From assembly GCA_000827205.1 (NCBI GenBank), contig KN832557.1, positions 628,493 through 692,492 of the forward strand: a stretch of 64,000 nt of DNA, written 5' to 3'. This document shows, in pieces, positions 36,801 to 48,949 of the stretch (the first letter of the stretch is position 1; each line of letters begins with the position of its first letter). The notes beneath the pieces were generated by a model that saw only the letters and a list, made by a program, of their open reading frames with translations, did no database searches and had not been told where the DNA came from. The DNA is from Plicaturopsis crispa FD-325 SS-3. Lineage: Eukaryota > Basidiomycota > Agaricomycetes > Amylocorticiales > Amylocorticiaceae. The position numbers were made by a program, and so were the translations under genes.

Positions 36801-39800
36801 GTCGACTACCAGGACGACGATGGGAGTCTTGTACAGAAACGTGCCGACATCGCTCATTCCGCGGCTGTTCTCCTCGAGAAGTGCAATCTCATCAAGTACG
36901 AGCGCGCCTCCGGCCGCTTCCAGAGCACAGAGCTGGGTCGCATCGCGTCGCATTACTACGTGACGTACAACTCAATGGCGACTTATAACCAACACTTGCG
37001 ACCTACGATGTCAACGCTAGAACTATTCAGGGTATTCGCACTATCGAACGAATTCAAGCTTTTGCCGGTGAGTGTTGGTCAATAGCTAATAGAATATCAC
37101 TAACAGTCGGAGTTGACCAGGTTCGACAAGAGGAGAAACTCGAGCTTGGTAAATTATTGGAACGTGTGCCCATCCCGGTCAAGGAGACTGTCGAGGAGCC
37201 TGCTGCCAAGATTAATGTCTTGCTGCAGGCCTACATATCTCAACTCAAACTCGATGGTAACGCCGCTTTATTAATCTCGATATGTGATATACTCATGGGT
37301 ACTCAGGGTTTGCGCTTGTCGCCGACATGGTGTTCGTGCAGCAATCAGCTGGCCGGTATGTACAATACCTTCTGAACCTCGGTTTTAGACTAATCTTTTC
37401 GCCGCAGTATTCTCCGGGCCATGTTCGAGATATGCCTTAAACGCGGCTGGGCTGTCCCTGCACGTGCTGCGTTAGACCTCTGCAAGATGGTGGAACGGCG
37501 CATGTAAGTGCTCTTTTACACTAATGCCATAACATGTGCTAACAAACGCCTGTGCATGTCGAAGGTGGGGCTCTATGACACCGCTTCGCCAGTTCAAAGG
37601 CGTGCCCCAAGAAGTCATCAGAAAGGCGGAAGGCAAACAATTCGTTCGTCGCTTTTGTTCTTCATGTCGGAATTGCACTGACGTATTGGTTTAGCCGTGG
37701 TACCGGTATTTCGATTTGGTCAGTCGAATTCACAGCGATCCATGTAGAGGTTAAATAACTAAACAGTATTGTTATTTTCATACAGAGCCCTCCCGAGATT
37801 GGTGAGCTCATTGGAATCCCAAATGCCGGGAGATTGGTACACAGGCTTGTCCACAGTTTCCCGAAACTTCAGTGCGTCAAGTTTTCATATCTTTATCTTT
37901 GATCGCTCTGTCGCTGACATCGGCTACAGATTGAAAGCTCAGGTCCAACCTATAACTCGCTCCCTACTGCGCATTGACTTGTCCATCGAGCCTGACTTCC
38001 GCTGGGATGAGAAAATCCACGGGACAGCAGAGACCTTTTTGATCACCGTGGAGGATGTTGACGGAGAAATCATCCTCTTCCATGACTCCTTCGTCCTCCG
38101 ACAGCGTTACGCGGAGGATGAGCACAACGTCACCCTTACCGTTCCGATGTTCGAGCCCGTCCCACCGAACTACTACATCTCCATCGTCTCCGACCGTTGG
38201 CTACACGCTGAAACGCGACTCCCGATCTCCTTCAAACACCTCATTCTCCCTGAGAAGTTCCCTCCCCCAACACCTCTCCTCGACCTTCAAGCGCTTCCGT
38301 TATCGGCGCTTCATAACAAGGACTTCGAGAGCATCTATTCGTCCACGATACAGACATTCAACAAGATTCAAACGCAGGTCTTCCAAGCGCTGTATACTTC
38401 CGATGAAAACGTCTTTATCGGCGCTCCAACTGGAAGTGGCAAAACAATCTGCGCCGAGTTCGCATTACTCCGCCTTTGGAGCAAGCGCGAACAGCCTAGG
38501 GCTGTCTGCATCGAGCCCTATCAGGAGATGGTGGACCAACGCGTTGCGGAGTGGCGTCAGAAGTTCAGCAAACTGCAGGGCGGGAAAGAAATCGTAAGTC
38601 TAACCGGGGAAACAAGTGCAGACTTGCGGCTTCTAGAGAAAGGCGATGTCATCGTCTGCACTCCTACACAGGTGCGTGGTTCTCTGCTTTGATTTGTGTC
38701 ATCTCTGACTCTGAAATCGTATAGTGGGATGTCCTTTCTCGGAGATGGCGCCAACGGAAAAATGTCCAGAACATCGGTCTCCTCATAGCCGACGAGGTTC
38801 AACTTGTCGGTGGTGAGGTAGGTCCCACTTACGAGGTTGTTATTTCACGCACGCGGTATGTTTCTGCGCAAACGGAAATCAAGACACGTATCGTTGCGTG
38901 TGGTGTTTCGCTCGCGAACGCGCGTGACTTGGGCGAGTGGATGGGTGTTCCTTCACATGCCATTTTCAATTTCTCTCCGAGGTAAGGGTGTCGATATCAT
39001 AGTTAACTTCTGCATGCTAACATCTCCTTGTAGTGCGCGTCCTTTGGACATGGATATCCACTTGCAAAGCTTCACTATCCCTCATTTCCCTTCTCTCATG
39101 ATCGCAATGTCCAAGCCCGCCTACTTGGCGATATTGGAGTACTCTCCCACAAAGCCTGTCATCATCTTCGTACCCTCTCGGCGACAATGCCGGCTCACAG
39201 TCGACGACCTGTTGACACATTGCTCAGCCGATGACAAGGCCGATCGTTTCTTGAACATCGAAGAGGCCGACTTGCAGCCTCATCTTGACCACATCAACGA
39301 CCGTGGCCTTGTCGAGACCCTCAAACACGGCATCGGCTACTATCATGAAGCTCTCGACAAGCAGGACAAACGCATTGTCGAGCGATTGTTCCAGTCTGGA
39401 GCTATTCAAGTTCTTATTGCGTCGAAGGTAAATGTTGCGTTTTCGTATAATTGCACAACTGTTTAATATGGTACGCTGTGACAGGATACCGCGTGGAGTC
39501 TTCCGGTGGCAAGTTACATGGTCATAATCATGGGCGTGCAGTACTTCGAAGGCAAAGAGCACCGATATGTTGATTACCCTGTCATGGACGTGCTCCAGAT
39601 GATGGGTCGCGCATGCCGACCAATGGAAGACGAGCGCAGTCGATGCGTACTGATGTGCCAGCAGACAAGAAAGGACTTCTACAAAAAGTTCTTAGCTGAA
39701 GGTCTACCTATCGAGTCCCATCTTCCCACCCATCTTCTGCACGACTACTTCCTCGCAGAAATCGCTGTGAAGACGATCGAGAACAAGCAGGATGCCATGG

Positions 39801-41246
39801 TAAGCTATAGCCAACGTCCCCAATCTCGGTTATTTATTCTTTGAACAGGACATATTGACGTGGACATACTTCTATCGTCGCATGACGCAAAACCCGAATT
39901 ACTACAATTTGCACAACGTCAGCCACCAGCACTTATCTGACCACCTTTCCGAGCTCGTCGAGAACACCCTGAGTGACCTGGTCAACTCGAAATGTATAGC
40001 GATTGGTAAGCACATTCATTCCATGACCGTAGCTCTTTACTAATCATTACTCCAGAGGACGAGATGGACGTTTCGGCCCTCAACTTGGGCATGATTGCCG
40101 CGTACTATAACATTTCCTGTGAGTTTTTCGTTATTTGCCTTTGCATCAGCGCTCACTCTAGTATATCATAGATGTCACTGTGGAGGTGTACACGCTGTCT
40201 CTCAAGGAGCGGACAAAGCTGAAGGGCCTACTTGAAGTCGTGTCCTCCTCGGCCGAATTCGAGACCATCCCCATCCGCCGCCACGAAGATGTACTCCTGC
40301 GCCGTATCTACGACCGTGTGCCCGTGAAGCTCGATGGCGCAGATTTCGAGGCGCCGCATTTCAAGACGTTCCTGCTCCTACAGGCACATTTCTCGCGTCT
40401 GCAATTACCGCCAGACCTCGCTGCGGACCAGGCACTAGTCCTCGAGAAGGTGCTCAACCTCTTATCGGCGTGTGTGGATGTGATGTCGTCGAACGCCTGG
40501 TTAAATGCCTTGGGAGCGATGGACTTGTCGCAAATGTGTGTGCAGGCGATGTGGGAGACGGATTCTCCGTTAAAACAGATCCCACATTTCGAGCCGGAGG
40601 TCAGTTTCAGTCTAATTCTGTGGTCATCTGTTACTTATGATTCGACCACTAGGTGATCAAACGCTGCAAAGACGCTGGTATCGAGTCTGTATACGATATC
40701 ATGGAGATGGAAGACGATAAGCGCACATCGTTATTGCAAATGGACGCACGCCAGATGTAGGTTATATTCTCCTTATCATTCACTCAGGTACTGACCGACT
40801 CCAGGCGGGACGTGGCGACGTTCGTTAACTCGTACCCTACCCTCGACGTTTCGCACGACCTCGCCAAGGGAGAGTACACCGCCGGTGCGCCGATCCTTCT
40901 GCAAGTCAATCTCTCTCGCGACGTGGAGGAAGAGGATGTCGGCGACGACCAGACGGTCGTGGCGCCCTTCTACCCTGCGAAAAAGATGGCGAACTGGTGG
41001 CTCGTCGTGGGCGAACCGACGACGCGCCAGCTGCTCGTCATCAAGCGCGTGACGGTCAACAAAAGCCTATCGGTGAAGCTCGAGTTCACGCTGCCGAAGG
41101 GCGAGCACGCGCTCAAGCTGTACGTTATCTGCGATTCGTACGTCGGCGCCGACCACGACATCAGCATCGGCCCGATAGATGTTGCGGAGGGTGAGGACAG
41201 CGACAGCGACGAGGACATGGAGAGTGGGGATGAGATGGAGGAGTAG
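33824..41246 (+). CDS. BRR2: U5 snRNP RNA helicase Brr2 (Ski2-like, two helicase cassettes)
   Basis: Spliceosomal helicase that unwinds U4/U6. It starts [20 protein letters not shown], the conserved Brr2 opening, followed by [20 protein letters not shown]. An acidic linker lies near 34400-34600. The first, active cassette shows [19 protein letters not shown] with an intron (35396-35450) between the Lys and Thr, then [59 protein letters not shown] and [10 protein letters not shown]. The Sec63/winged-helix part follows. The second cassette has [20 protein letters not shown] and the degenerate [16 protein letters not shown] and MGRACRP, consistent with the inactive C-terminal cassette of the family. 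The C-terminal Sec63 unit contains [10 protein letters not shown] and ends in an acidic tail ([17 protein letters not shown]). About fifteen exons; the longest gene in the window. Call is certain. Confidence 0.97.
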
Positions 41247-41380
41247 ATGCATACATCACGACGTGTCAATAGTTCACTGCTCGTTTTCTTGGGCCGATTG
41301 TTTTGTTTTACGACATGTATCATTAGATTTAATTTGCTCTCATAGTCGGTCGTGCTAATGTACACCTGTTCACGACATTC

Positions 41381-42798
41381 CTATTCCTTCGTCAACAAGG
41401 CCTCCGCGACGACTGTCATATAGCTTGTGTCGAGCGTCGCGCTCTTTGCATCCTCAAGAGATGCCTTGAGGCTCGCGAAGAACTCGACTTTCTGGGGTAG
41501 CTGGGTGACAGCCACATGAATGTTTCCTTTGGATGTGTTGCGACTACCGACGTACCTGATATCGCTGTACCCGCCCCGATGTGCTTGGGACAACAAAGAA
41601 CAATGTTTCTCGGACAGACACTGTAACGGTTTCCTCAGCTCACAAACATGCACGAGATCAATTGTAGTATAACCCACTGGTTGCATCGTTGGTCGTATGC
41701 ACCATTTTATAGGGCTGCAAACCCAGACGCGTCTTCTCCTTCCCAGGTGCTGGCGAAGAGGCTGAAGCTTGCCGTGGAGCTCGAGGGGCCGTTTTACGGA
41801 TCACTCCCTCAACACTCGTCCAAATGCCCATCCCGACGAAGCACACTATGCGCGGCCTGAAGCGGGATATCCGCCGCAGGAGTGCGGGTGCTGCTGCAGA
41901 CTCCTCTGCCTTCGATAATTCAGCTTGCTTCAAGGAAGCGCCAGAGGGTCAGTAAGACGTCTCGGGTAAGACTTACAAAGAAAGGGACACGATGCACTTA
42001 CCTCTGCAGACGGGCGGTCGACGAGGTTTGTCTAAATACTGGCGGATGAGCTTCTCTAAATGGAGTCAGGTTGAGGAGACGACACACAAGACCCAACGAA
42101 AATGATTCTGGTAAAGTGTAGTCTTCGGTGGGCGATAATAGCCTCGACGTAAGACCAGACCTGCACCATTGGAGATTCAGCATGCGATACTTCGTCGACG
42201 ATAGCGATTTAATCAAGAGGAATTACCGGTATAGACAGGGCCAGAAATGATTGGTTCCGTGCGCAAAATGGTGTCCGTCCTCTGCGGATTTGTACCCTGG
42301 GCTGAAGCAACGCTCAAATATGGAATGGGCCGACCATGGTATAAAGGAGATACGACCCACTTTATGCCGCAGAACATGACTGAATCATGCCAAAGGCCGT
42401 CATTGATAGTAGACGCGTACTATAGCAATGAGGAGGAGTTGCGTACCGTCCAGTTCTTCCTTCAGATGGTCCTGCAAGAAATGCAAGTGACTATAGGTAT
42501 CGGGGTCTGCATATCCGCGCTTAGGTTTCTTCGGGGAACGGCTGGTAGTCTCCACTTCCCCGTCGAGACCAAGTGAACGCCGCTTCCGTTTGGGTTGGCT
42601 AGGTCCAGCCTGAGGACTCGTTAAAGACGGGAGTGGTGAAGGTTTCGTAGGTGATCTTTGCCTCGGACTCGGACTAGGAGTATAGGAGAATCGAGCTAGG
42701 GAAGCTCGGAGAGCTGCAGCACCTGGTGCATCATCGTGCAGTTCGGGAGTCGCAAGACTGTGCCCACTGGCAGGCGTCGAAGCTCGGCTGCCGTCCAT
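41381..42798 (-). CDS. TDG/MUG-type mismatch-specific uracil/thymine DNA glycosylase
   Basis: Removes uracil or thymine mispaired with guanine in base excision repair. The ATG at 42798 gives MDGSRASTPASGHSLATPEL, a disordered basic N-terminus with KRKRRSLG and KKPKRG as likely nuclear signals. The glycosylase domain is split by introns. VMFCGINPGYKSA contains the catalytic Asn of the GINPG motif, its codon divided by an intron at 42302-42360. GHHFAHGTNHFWPCLYR and EDYTLPESFSLGLTNLVDRP follow. Later come RPRIVCFVGMGIWTSVEGVI and LGLQPYKMVHTTN. The C-terminal part includes LVHVCELRKP and ends ALLTKE at 41381. The tail after about 41650 is longer than in bacterial Mug and its exact splicing is less sure. 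It is convergent with BRR2. Confidence 0.88.
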
Positions 42799-43247
42799 AG
42801 GGTCAGTACTAAACAATGAATTACTGCAAAGCCCAGAGGTTTGGATTGTACGAGTGGTCAAGCAGAAGGCTCCCAGGAAAGACCGTCCACTGCTGTGGTT
42901 GTTGTCGCCAGGTTGTCGCAGTAAGATACTATGAATCAAGTTTGAAGCAAGTACTTGTGTTGAAGTTATGGCTTATGGCAGCGGTGGTAGCAGTTTGGAC
43001 GCGTCGTCTGTTGAAGGCGTGTATCGACTCATTTATATACCGGTTCTGAACGAGGATCATCGAGGCAACTAAGAGATCTGGATATTACAGACTCAGCCAT
43101 GAATGAAATGGTATAATTGTGCCCCAAAAGTGCACGGATAACCAGTCCATAGTACATCATAAAAGCCGCTGACCACAACGCAATAATAGGGATAGCATAC
43201 AAACTTACCAGATACACTCCGCATAATCATCACTAAAAGCGTCTGGG
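42799..43247. other. Intergenic region upstream of the glycosylase gene
   Basis: About 450 bases between the start of the glycosylase gene and the stop of the F-box/LRR gene, both on the minus strand. A frame on the minus strand extends upstream of the chosen glycosylase ATG to 42939, but the extra residues look non-conserved. No other feature is seen. Confidence 0.4.
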
Positions 43248-45116
43248 TCAAGCCCTCGCCTTGCGCACCTCCCACCCGACGCGCCCCTTCTCCCCGCCGC
43301 GCTCGTCCTCGCGCACGAGCAGAATCACGCGATTCGTGCCATCCTCCCAATAATCCACGCGCCGAAGCTTCGCGCACCTCCTCCCCAACACGCCCGCCGC
43401 CTCGTCATTCTTCCTCATCCTACTGCGCTCCGAAGCGCCCATCGCGCCCTCCGCCGACACCGCCGCACTCGCGTTCACCGCGTAGAAGAATTTCACGCCA
43501 TGGAATGCGCCTAGCTCCGGCATCAGCCCCAGCACGCCCGCCCACTCCGTCACATTCGTGCTCGTCATGCTCGTGGTGCTGTTGTTCTTCGGTGCGCGCC
43601 GGCTGGGCCCGACGTCGAGCCACCGCACGCCGGGCGCGCACTCCGCGAGGCGCCGCACGTCGTCGATGTCTGCCCACCCGCCGCGCGCGAGCTCGATGCG
43701 CCGCACGGACGCGCCGCCCGCGCGCAGGCTCGCGAGGAAGGGCGCATCGGCTGCTGCGCCGCGCAGGGCTACGCCTTTGAGCGTCTCGAGGGGGCGGGGA
43801 GAGGCGCAGGGGGTGGATAGCACGGCGGTGGCGACGTCGCGAGCACACTGTAGTTCTCTGAGGCGGGGGAGGCTGTCGGCGGGGAGAACGAGCCCGGGCT
43901 TGGTGCTGGGGACCGCGATGTCGAGGTGTAGGACTTCGAGGAACGGGTGGGCGGCGAGGAAGGCTGCGGGCGGATGCGCAGACGTGAGGGTCAGGTTTGT
44001 TAGTGCGAGTGTCGTCAGACGCGGGTAGCGAGCCAGAAGCAGTAAGTTATCTGCTCGAGGAGAGACGGTGCCAATCGCCCCCGTGCGGGACTGCGTGTAA
44101 TTGATAGACAAGGTCTGTAGGCTATATTGTAGCCTTCTGCAAGAATCATTTCTACCTCACGTACCTCGATGTGGGGTGCGAAGTCGAGCATGTGCGCGAC
44201 ACGCCCAAGCTCGGGGTGCTTCGCAGCCCCGTACGCGGATTTCGTGGATTGCAAGGACACACTCTTCAACGCGGGAAACTATCAGGAGTTCAAAACTGCC
44301 ATTTACGCGCTTGCGGAAGAATAATCTCACCACAGACCGACGCTTGGTTGCATTATCTTCCTCGCCTGCTTCGATTAGCTTGTTGAAGACGAGATTGTCA
44401 CGGATATCGATAGTGGCCAGGGATGCACATTTAGCTAGGAGCGTCGGCCACACATCGTCGATCGAAATCGGTGAGTGGTTGCACGACCAAGTGAACGACT
44501 GCAGTGCGGACATCCTCCCGAGGGCAGAAACCAAGAACCGTTCCTGCTTCGAATGCATCGTGAGCTCATCGTCTGTACTCTCCAGATCGGTGTCGCTAGC
44601 GACGATCCCCTTCGGCACCACAGGCGCCTCGGTCGAGCGTTCGTCGAGCACCTCGAGGACCCGCACGTTGCGCGCGAGCGAGCGGTGCACGATAAGGTGG
44701 TTCCAAACCGCGACGTTGCTCGCCTTTGCGCGCACCACACGGTAGTCCATGTGTCGCGGGCACACAATCGCGTGCATTCTACGGCAGCTGAGCGCGAGGC
44801 TAAGCAGATCACGCTTGGAGTCGACGAAGAACGTTATCGCATCGAGGATTTCGGCGGGCTGGCGCGTGAGGGTGCGTTTGGAGGGCGCCAAGCTGACAAA
44901 GGGCTCGACGATCGTGAGCAGGCCCATGCACAATTTGTGCTCATCTGGAGAGAGCTTGTACTGGCATCCTCCGATGCGCGAGGGTAGTGTCCCTAGGAGC
45001 TTGAGCAGGACATTGAACGCCGCAAAAGGGTCAGTGCGGTCGTATGAGTGGAGATTGGTGTCGACGGGATGCAGAGATTTCCGCGGTTTCGTGGCTAGCC
45101 GCTGTTTGGACGCCAT
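43248..45116 (-). CDS. F-box protein with leucine-rich-repeat-like C-terminal half
   Basis: Probable SCF adaptor of the large Agaricomycete F-box/LRR group. I chose the ATG at 45116, which gives MASKQRLATKPRKSLHPVDT. An alternative ATG at 45219 in another frame (MSGNFKSKVSYLL) would need an unsupported splice. The helical region FAAFNVLLKLLGTLPSR leads to the F-box: QPAEILDAITFFVDSKRDLL then ALSCRRMHAIVCPRH. The rest has repeated leucine-rich strands such as NVRVLEVLDERS, LVSALGRMSALQSFTW, LARYPRLTTLALTNLTL and HPFLEVLHLDIAVP. Bases 43250-43850 are much more GC-rich than the flanks. Splicing between 44000 and 44330 is only partly resolved. The stop is at 43248. Confidence 0.72.
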
Positions 45117-45394
45117 ACGCGCCGAAACTGTCTTGGTCGACATCGTCGTACGCGTCGAGCTCGTCGTCGCTCGCCACAACGAGCAGATACGAAACCTTCG
45201 ACTTGAAGTTCCCACTCATTTGTCGACTTGTTGGGATCTTGGACGTGGGCGCTTACCAGCAACTTGCCAGTGGGCGCTGATGTGCGCCAACGGTCACAGA
45301 CATGTGACATGTGATATGTGACATGGTCGCGTTATGCTATGTTTTTTTGTACAAGAAAACAAGTTCACTACATACAGTACTTACGCATGTTCTG

Positions 45395-45775
45395 TCAATG
45401 CTTTCTATTCATTCTCTGCGAAAAACCGTCACACCACTCTACAGCCTTTTGTAACTCTTTGAGCCGAGGCTCGTATAGGATTGAAATTTTCTCTACCGCG
45501 TAGCATTGAACAGCATCAATGTTGCCTTGACGCGTCAACGTGCCAACTTGGACGGATTCAACCGCGTCACGATCGGCGTACTGGGACTCTACCATCAAAC
45601 TGCTGTGCGTAGAAGGGAGTCTCTGTAGGATTTGACGTGACGTACCTATATCATCCATGTCTCTTCGGTGTCGCGCTCGCTGACCGTATTTGTCGCGCCG
45701 GAAACGCCGATTCTCCATTTCAACGAGACTTAACATGCTCTGATTATTTGAGCCGTATGTGTGGAGGAATACCAA
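45395..45775 (-). pseudogene. Degraded copy A of an unidentified minus-strand sequence
   Basis: A 126-codon minus-strand frame (for example LMVESQYADRDAVESVQVG) without a recognised domain. The DNA around 45590-45730 is clearly similar to 46885-47015: both hold GACGTGACGTACCT, then a GCTGACCnTA...TGTCGCGC block. The copies differ by many changes and none has a complete gene structure, so I read them as remnants of a duplicated gene or element. Function cannot be given. Confidence 0.35.
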
Positions 45776-45849
45776 GCAGAAATTCTAGGTGCTTGATCCG
45801 GGAGGGTCGAGGGAACTGCGCTTGACAGTTTCTGTACATTCGCACAATA

Positions 45850-46576
45850 CTCGCGGACAAAATAAGTAATGAGAATGTGTAATTTGTGGTTTACAGGACT
45901 CAGTCCTGTACATATCAACACATCTTGTGCTATAGTGTCTAGAGGCTCTCTAGAGTGTCTGCAGTATCATGTTTGCAGAACATTCAGTGCTATCACTACA
46001 GTGGTGCAGGGCAAGGAGGAGGAGCCAAAAAAAATCAAACTTTTAAACTCTAAGAAAAAAATTATATGCTATCCAGGTCCTTCACAGCGCTCAAGAGTAG
46101 GTCAATACATGCTGATTTATAGCAGGAATTGTGGCAATCGGTGGGTGTTTGGGGCTGCTAGAGAGGCGCAAAGTTGACCATTTTAACGAGAAAATGATGA
46201 GGAGTTGCCAAAAATAGTAACTAAATTACTAAAAATGGGAATTTTGCCTTTCATACCGCGAACTTCGTGCCTCTATAGCACCCTCAAAAGCCCTACAAGT
46301 GATATCTTTTCCTCCATGAATGAACATATATTGCCCTACTCCATGACACTAAGCAAGAAGTAGACATACCATAATTTTCCCGGCTGAGTTAGTTTTGGGG
46401 GTTATTTTTCCTCGCCCTGTTGCAGCACCATTGTTTCACAGACCAATTTGCAGATGTGATGAATACAATGCTCTGGGGACACCCTAGATACAGTAGCACA
46501 AGTTTTGTCTACATGAGTTGGATTGAGCCCAGTAAGCGACAAATTACACATTCTCATTACTTATTTTGTCCGCGAG
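45850..46576. mobile_element. TA-flanked MITE with long terminal inverted repeats
   Basis: The two ends form an inverted repeat about 60 bp long. The outer 38 or so bases, starting CTCGCGGACAAAATAAGTAA, are identical, and the inner 20 differ at a few sites. Each end is bordered by TA (45848-45849 and 46577-46578), the target-site duplication of the Tc1/mariner superfamily. The 727-bp interior has no transposase frame, so this is a non-autonomous miniature element. The near-perfect outer ends suggest fairly recent movement. It sits between degraded copies A and B. Confidence 0.8.
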
Positions 46577-46604
46577 TATAGTATATATATTATACACGCC
46601 ACCC

Positions 46605-47020
46605 CCAGTCGCGTTTAGGCGTGGCATTGCAGTGTGGGACATCTACCTTCTCCTTTCAATGACCAAGGACTGACGTTTGGAAAATATGGCATGCTCGTCA
46701 ATAACGATGATGGCCGGCTCCGAGCTTGTAGGCCCTCATATTCTGCGACAAACTATACATGCTGTTACCAGCCCCGTACCTCGAACGCCACGAACACCGG
46801 CGACCTGCAGTAAATATGGTACGTTCGCTCATTTTCAAGTGCGTAACGGTCGGTGTATCAGCATCCCAACCTTCAACGAGTACGAAGCGACGCGGGCAAA
46901 GCAGTTATCGTAAAATTCGACGTGACGTACCTTCATCATGATTGTTTTCAGTCTCGCCGCTGACCTTACGTGTCGCGCAGCACAGGACGCCCACTCTCTA
47001 CCTGAACAATGCTTGTCTTA
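46605..47020. pseudogene. Degraded copy B of the unidentified sequence
   Basis: Its first part (46605-46830) resembles 48950-49175: both share CACCGGCGACCTGCA, a GACCAAGG block and CCGAGCnTGT. Its second part (46885-47015) resembles 45590-45730. Copy B therefore links A and C as pieces of one longer unit. On the minus strand short coding-like runs occur (SEPAIIVIDEHAIF), but frames are broken. No family is recognised. Confidence 0.35.
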
Positions 47021-47135
47021 GGTAAGTATCTGATCCTGGTTAGTTGAGTCGTGTACAAGCATAGGGGATCGAGGTGCCCGGGCTGACAGAGTGGAAGGAA
47101 TTGGGGCTGACTTTGTGCTGCTGCACCATCCACCC

Positions 47136-48937
47136 CATCAGGAAATGTCAATTTCTCTGGACCAGTCTGACCACCTGGAAATGCCTGAGCGGTCTGACGA
47201 AGCCCGAGTTCAGAAGGTTCATATGCTCACTCAGAGACTCCAACAAACTCAGGGAACGAAACGAGAGTCAGAGTCTTCAAGCTTCAAAGATCAGAATTCA
47301 GATATTTGAAGCCGAAAACTATTTGCTGCGACCGTCGATAACGAGTCTGAGCAGCACTGAATGGTCTGACAGAATATCTACGACGCGGTTGCAAGCGCGT
47401 AATTCATGCATTGAAAACTCTGTATTGACATGTAAAAACTGGTTTAAGTTGTGACCCGACATTTGGAGCACTGCAAGTCCAAATGGGCGTGTACATGCAC
47501 GCCAAGTTCCAACCACACTGAACATTTTCAATATAAGCGGAACTACGAGAGGTTAAGAAAAAACGCACCGTCTACCGTGACAACTCTTTCCAGCAGGCCT
47601 TCAATCCCTCCGCGTGCGCAATGGATCTATATAATGCGACCGGCCGACATGAGGATGCGACAGATGGACGTTACACCGCCGTGGCGTGCGATTGCGGCGG
47701 GCAATCGCGATCGGACTGTTGAGAGCTGGCAGATAGCGCTGTGCGCACCCAACTTGAAGGACAAGGGAGGGACCGTGGAAGATCTTGATGGTAAAAGCAA
47801 TAGGAATGTCACGGAGAGGTCGAGAGGTGGCCAGGGCTGAGCAATACGACTCGCATCCGGTGTCGAAAGCGAGACAGGACTGCCGAGTTCAAGTTTGCGA
47901 TGGAGACTCGGAGGAGGTCGGAAACTTCAACCGACGCGCCTGTGGCGTCAATTAAAACTCCGCTTCAACTGAACCAACGCGCCACGTCATGTCCCTTCCT
48001 CTCAACTTCAACGTTTCAACGTTTGCGCTGTGCTGTCAGTCGGCCTATGTACTTTCTTGATGACACCCAAGGCTCCGGTTTCTACTGTATATGGCTCCAT
48101 TTCTGGCCCACTCAACTGCAAGGGACCGTCTCCGAGCACTGAAAGCCGCCTTGGATGTAGCACCTTGGGCGCCCTGGGACTCATGCGTTGGGGGATAGCT
48201 TCTTTTGGTGCGTTTATCCTTGTCAGTTGTGGTACCGTGTCAACACCAAGTACCAGTTAGGGCTCGGAACTCCGCCAGCACACTTCCGTCAAGCGTCCTT
48301 AGTCCCCGCTCAACACCGCATACACTGGCTAAATGCCCGTGCTATGACGTCGTTTGATGCGCAGGCGTACCAACACCGTGGGCTGCACGCGAGTGTAGCA
48401 GGACCGACTGTGGAACTGCGTGGGGACGCATCTTGGTAAATAAGCAGGTGCGGTACAATTGCTTTTGACGTTTCAAGTTTCTGATCTTCTCGATTTCAAC
48501 GCGCAGATCTTGACTAGGGCCCATTGACGGCGCCGTGTACCTGCACCTAGCCGGTACAGAGCGTGAGTCTCCGCGATACAGACGACAATTTGACTTCTGG
48601 GCTCGCGCCTAGGAGAGATTACGAGCGGCGACGGCATAGCCGCCTCCTTGATTAGTATACAAGTTGTATTTGCTTATAATCAATATATATATATTCGTCT
48701 CCTTTTTTCATCTGGAAAATGAAGCCTGAAGTCGGGACAACCCCTCCTGAATGCACCTGGACGAAAGACACCTGAAAAGTCTGACAGGTATCCACTCTCT
48801 GAGTCAGCTCTTGAGTTGACTGAATTCAGAAAGTGGACCTACTGAATTCAGAGCTCCGTCTGACTGTCTTGACGGTCTGAAACTGTCTGGATACAGACGA
48901 TTTCAGATGGTTCAGACGACTCGACGTTTACTGATGC
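47136..48937. repeat. TCTGA-rich element with inverted ends (copy 2)
   Basis: Same design and length (about 1.80 kb) as 24170-25913. The left end reads CATCAGGAAATGTC followed by CAGTCTGACC; the right end reads TTCAGACGAC then TTTACTGATG. TCAGA/TCTGA words crowd both margins (47150-47360 and 48730-48937). The interior lacks a transposase frame and does not look alike between the copies, so either the interiors are captured DNA or only the ends are conserved. It separates degraded copies B and C, which suggests it was inserted into a duplicated unit. Confidence 0.5.
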
Positions 48938-48949
48938 CCCAGCCGCGTG

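Noticed and set aside
42295-42345. Apparent loss of the catalytic Asn in the glycosylase (CFSPG instead of GINPG)
   Set aside because: The Ser arises from reading through intron sequence. Splicing at 42302-42360 restores GINPG with the Asn codon split AA/C.
43505-44028. Long arginine/alanine-rich plus-strand frames
   Set aside because: They are GC-driven shadows of the F-box/LRR exon on the minus strand, which has leucine-rich structure.
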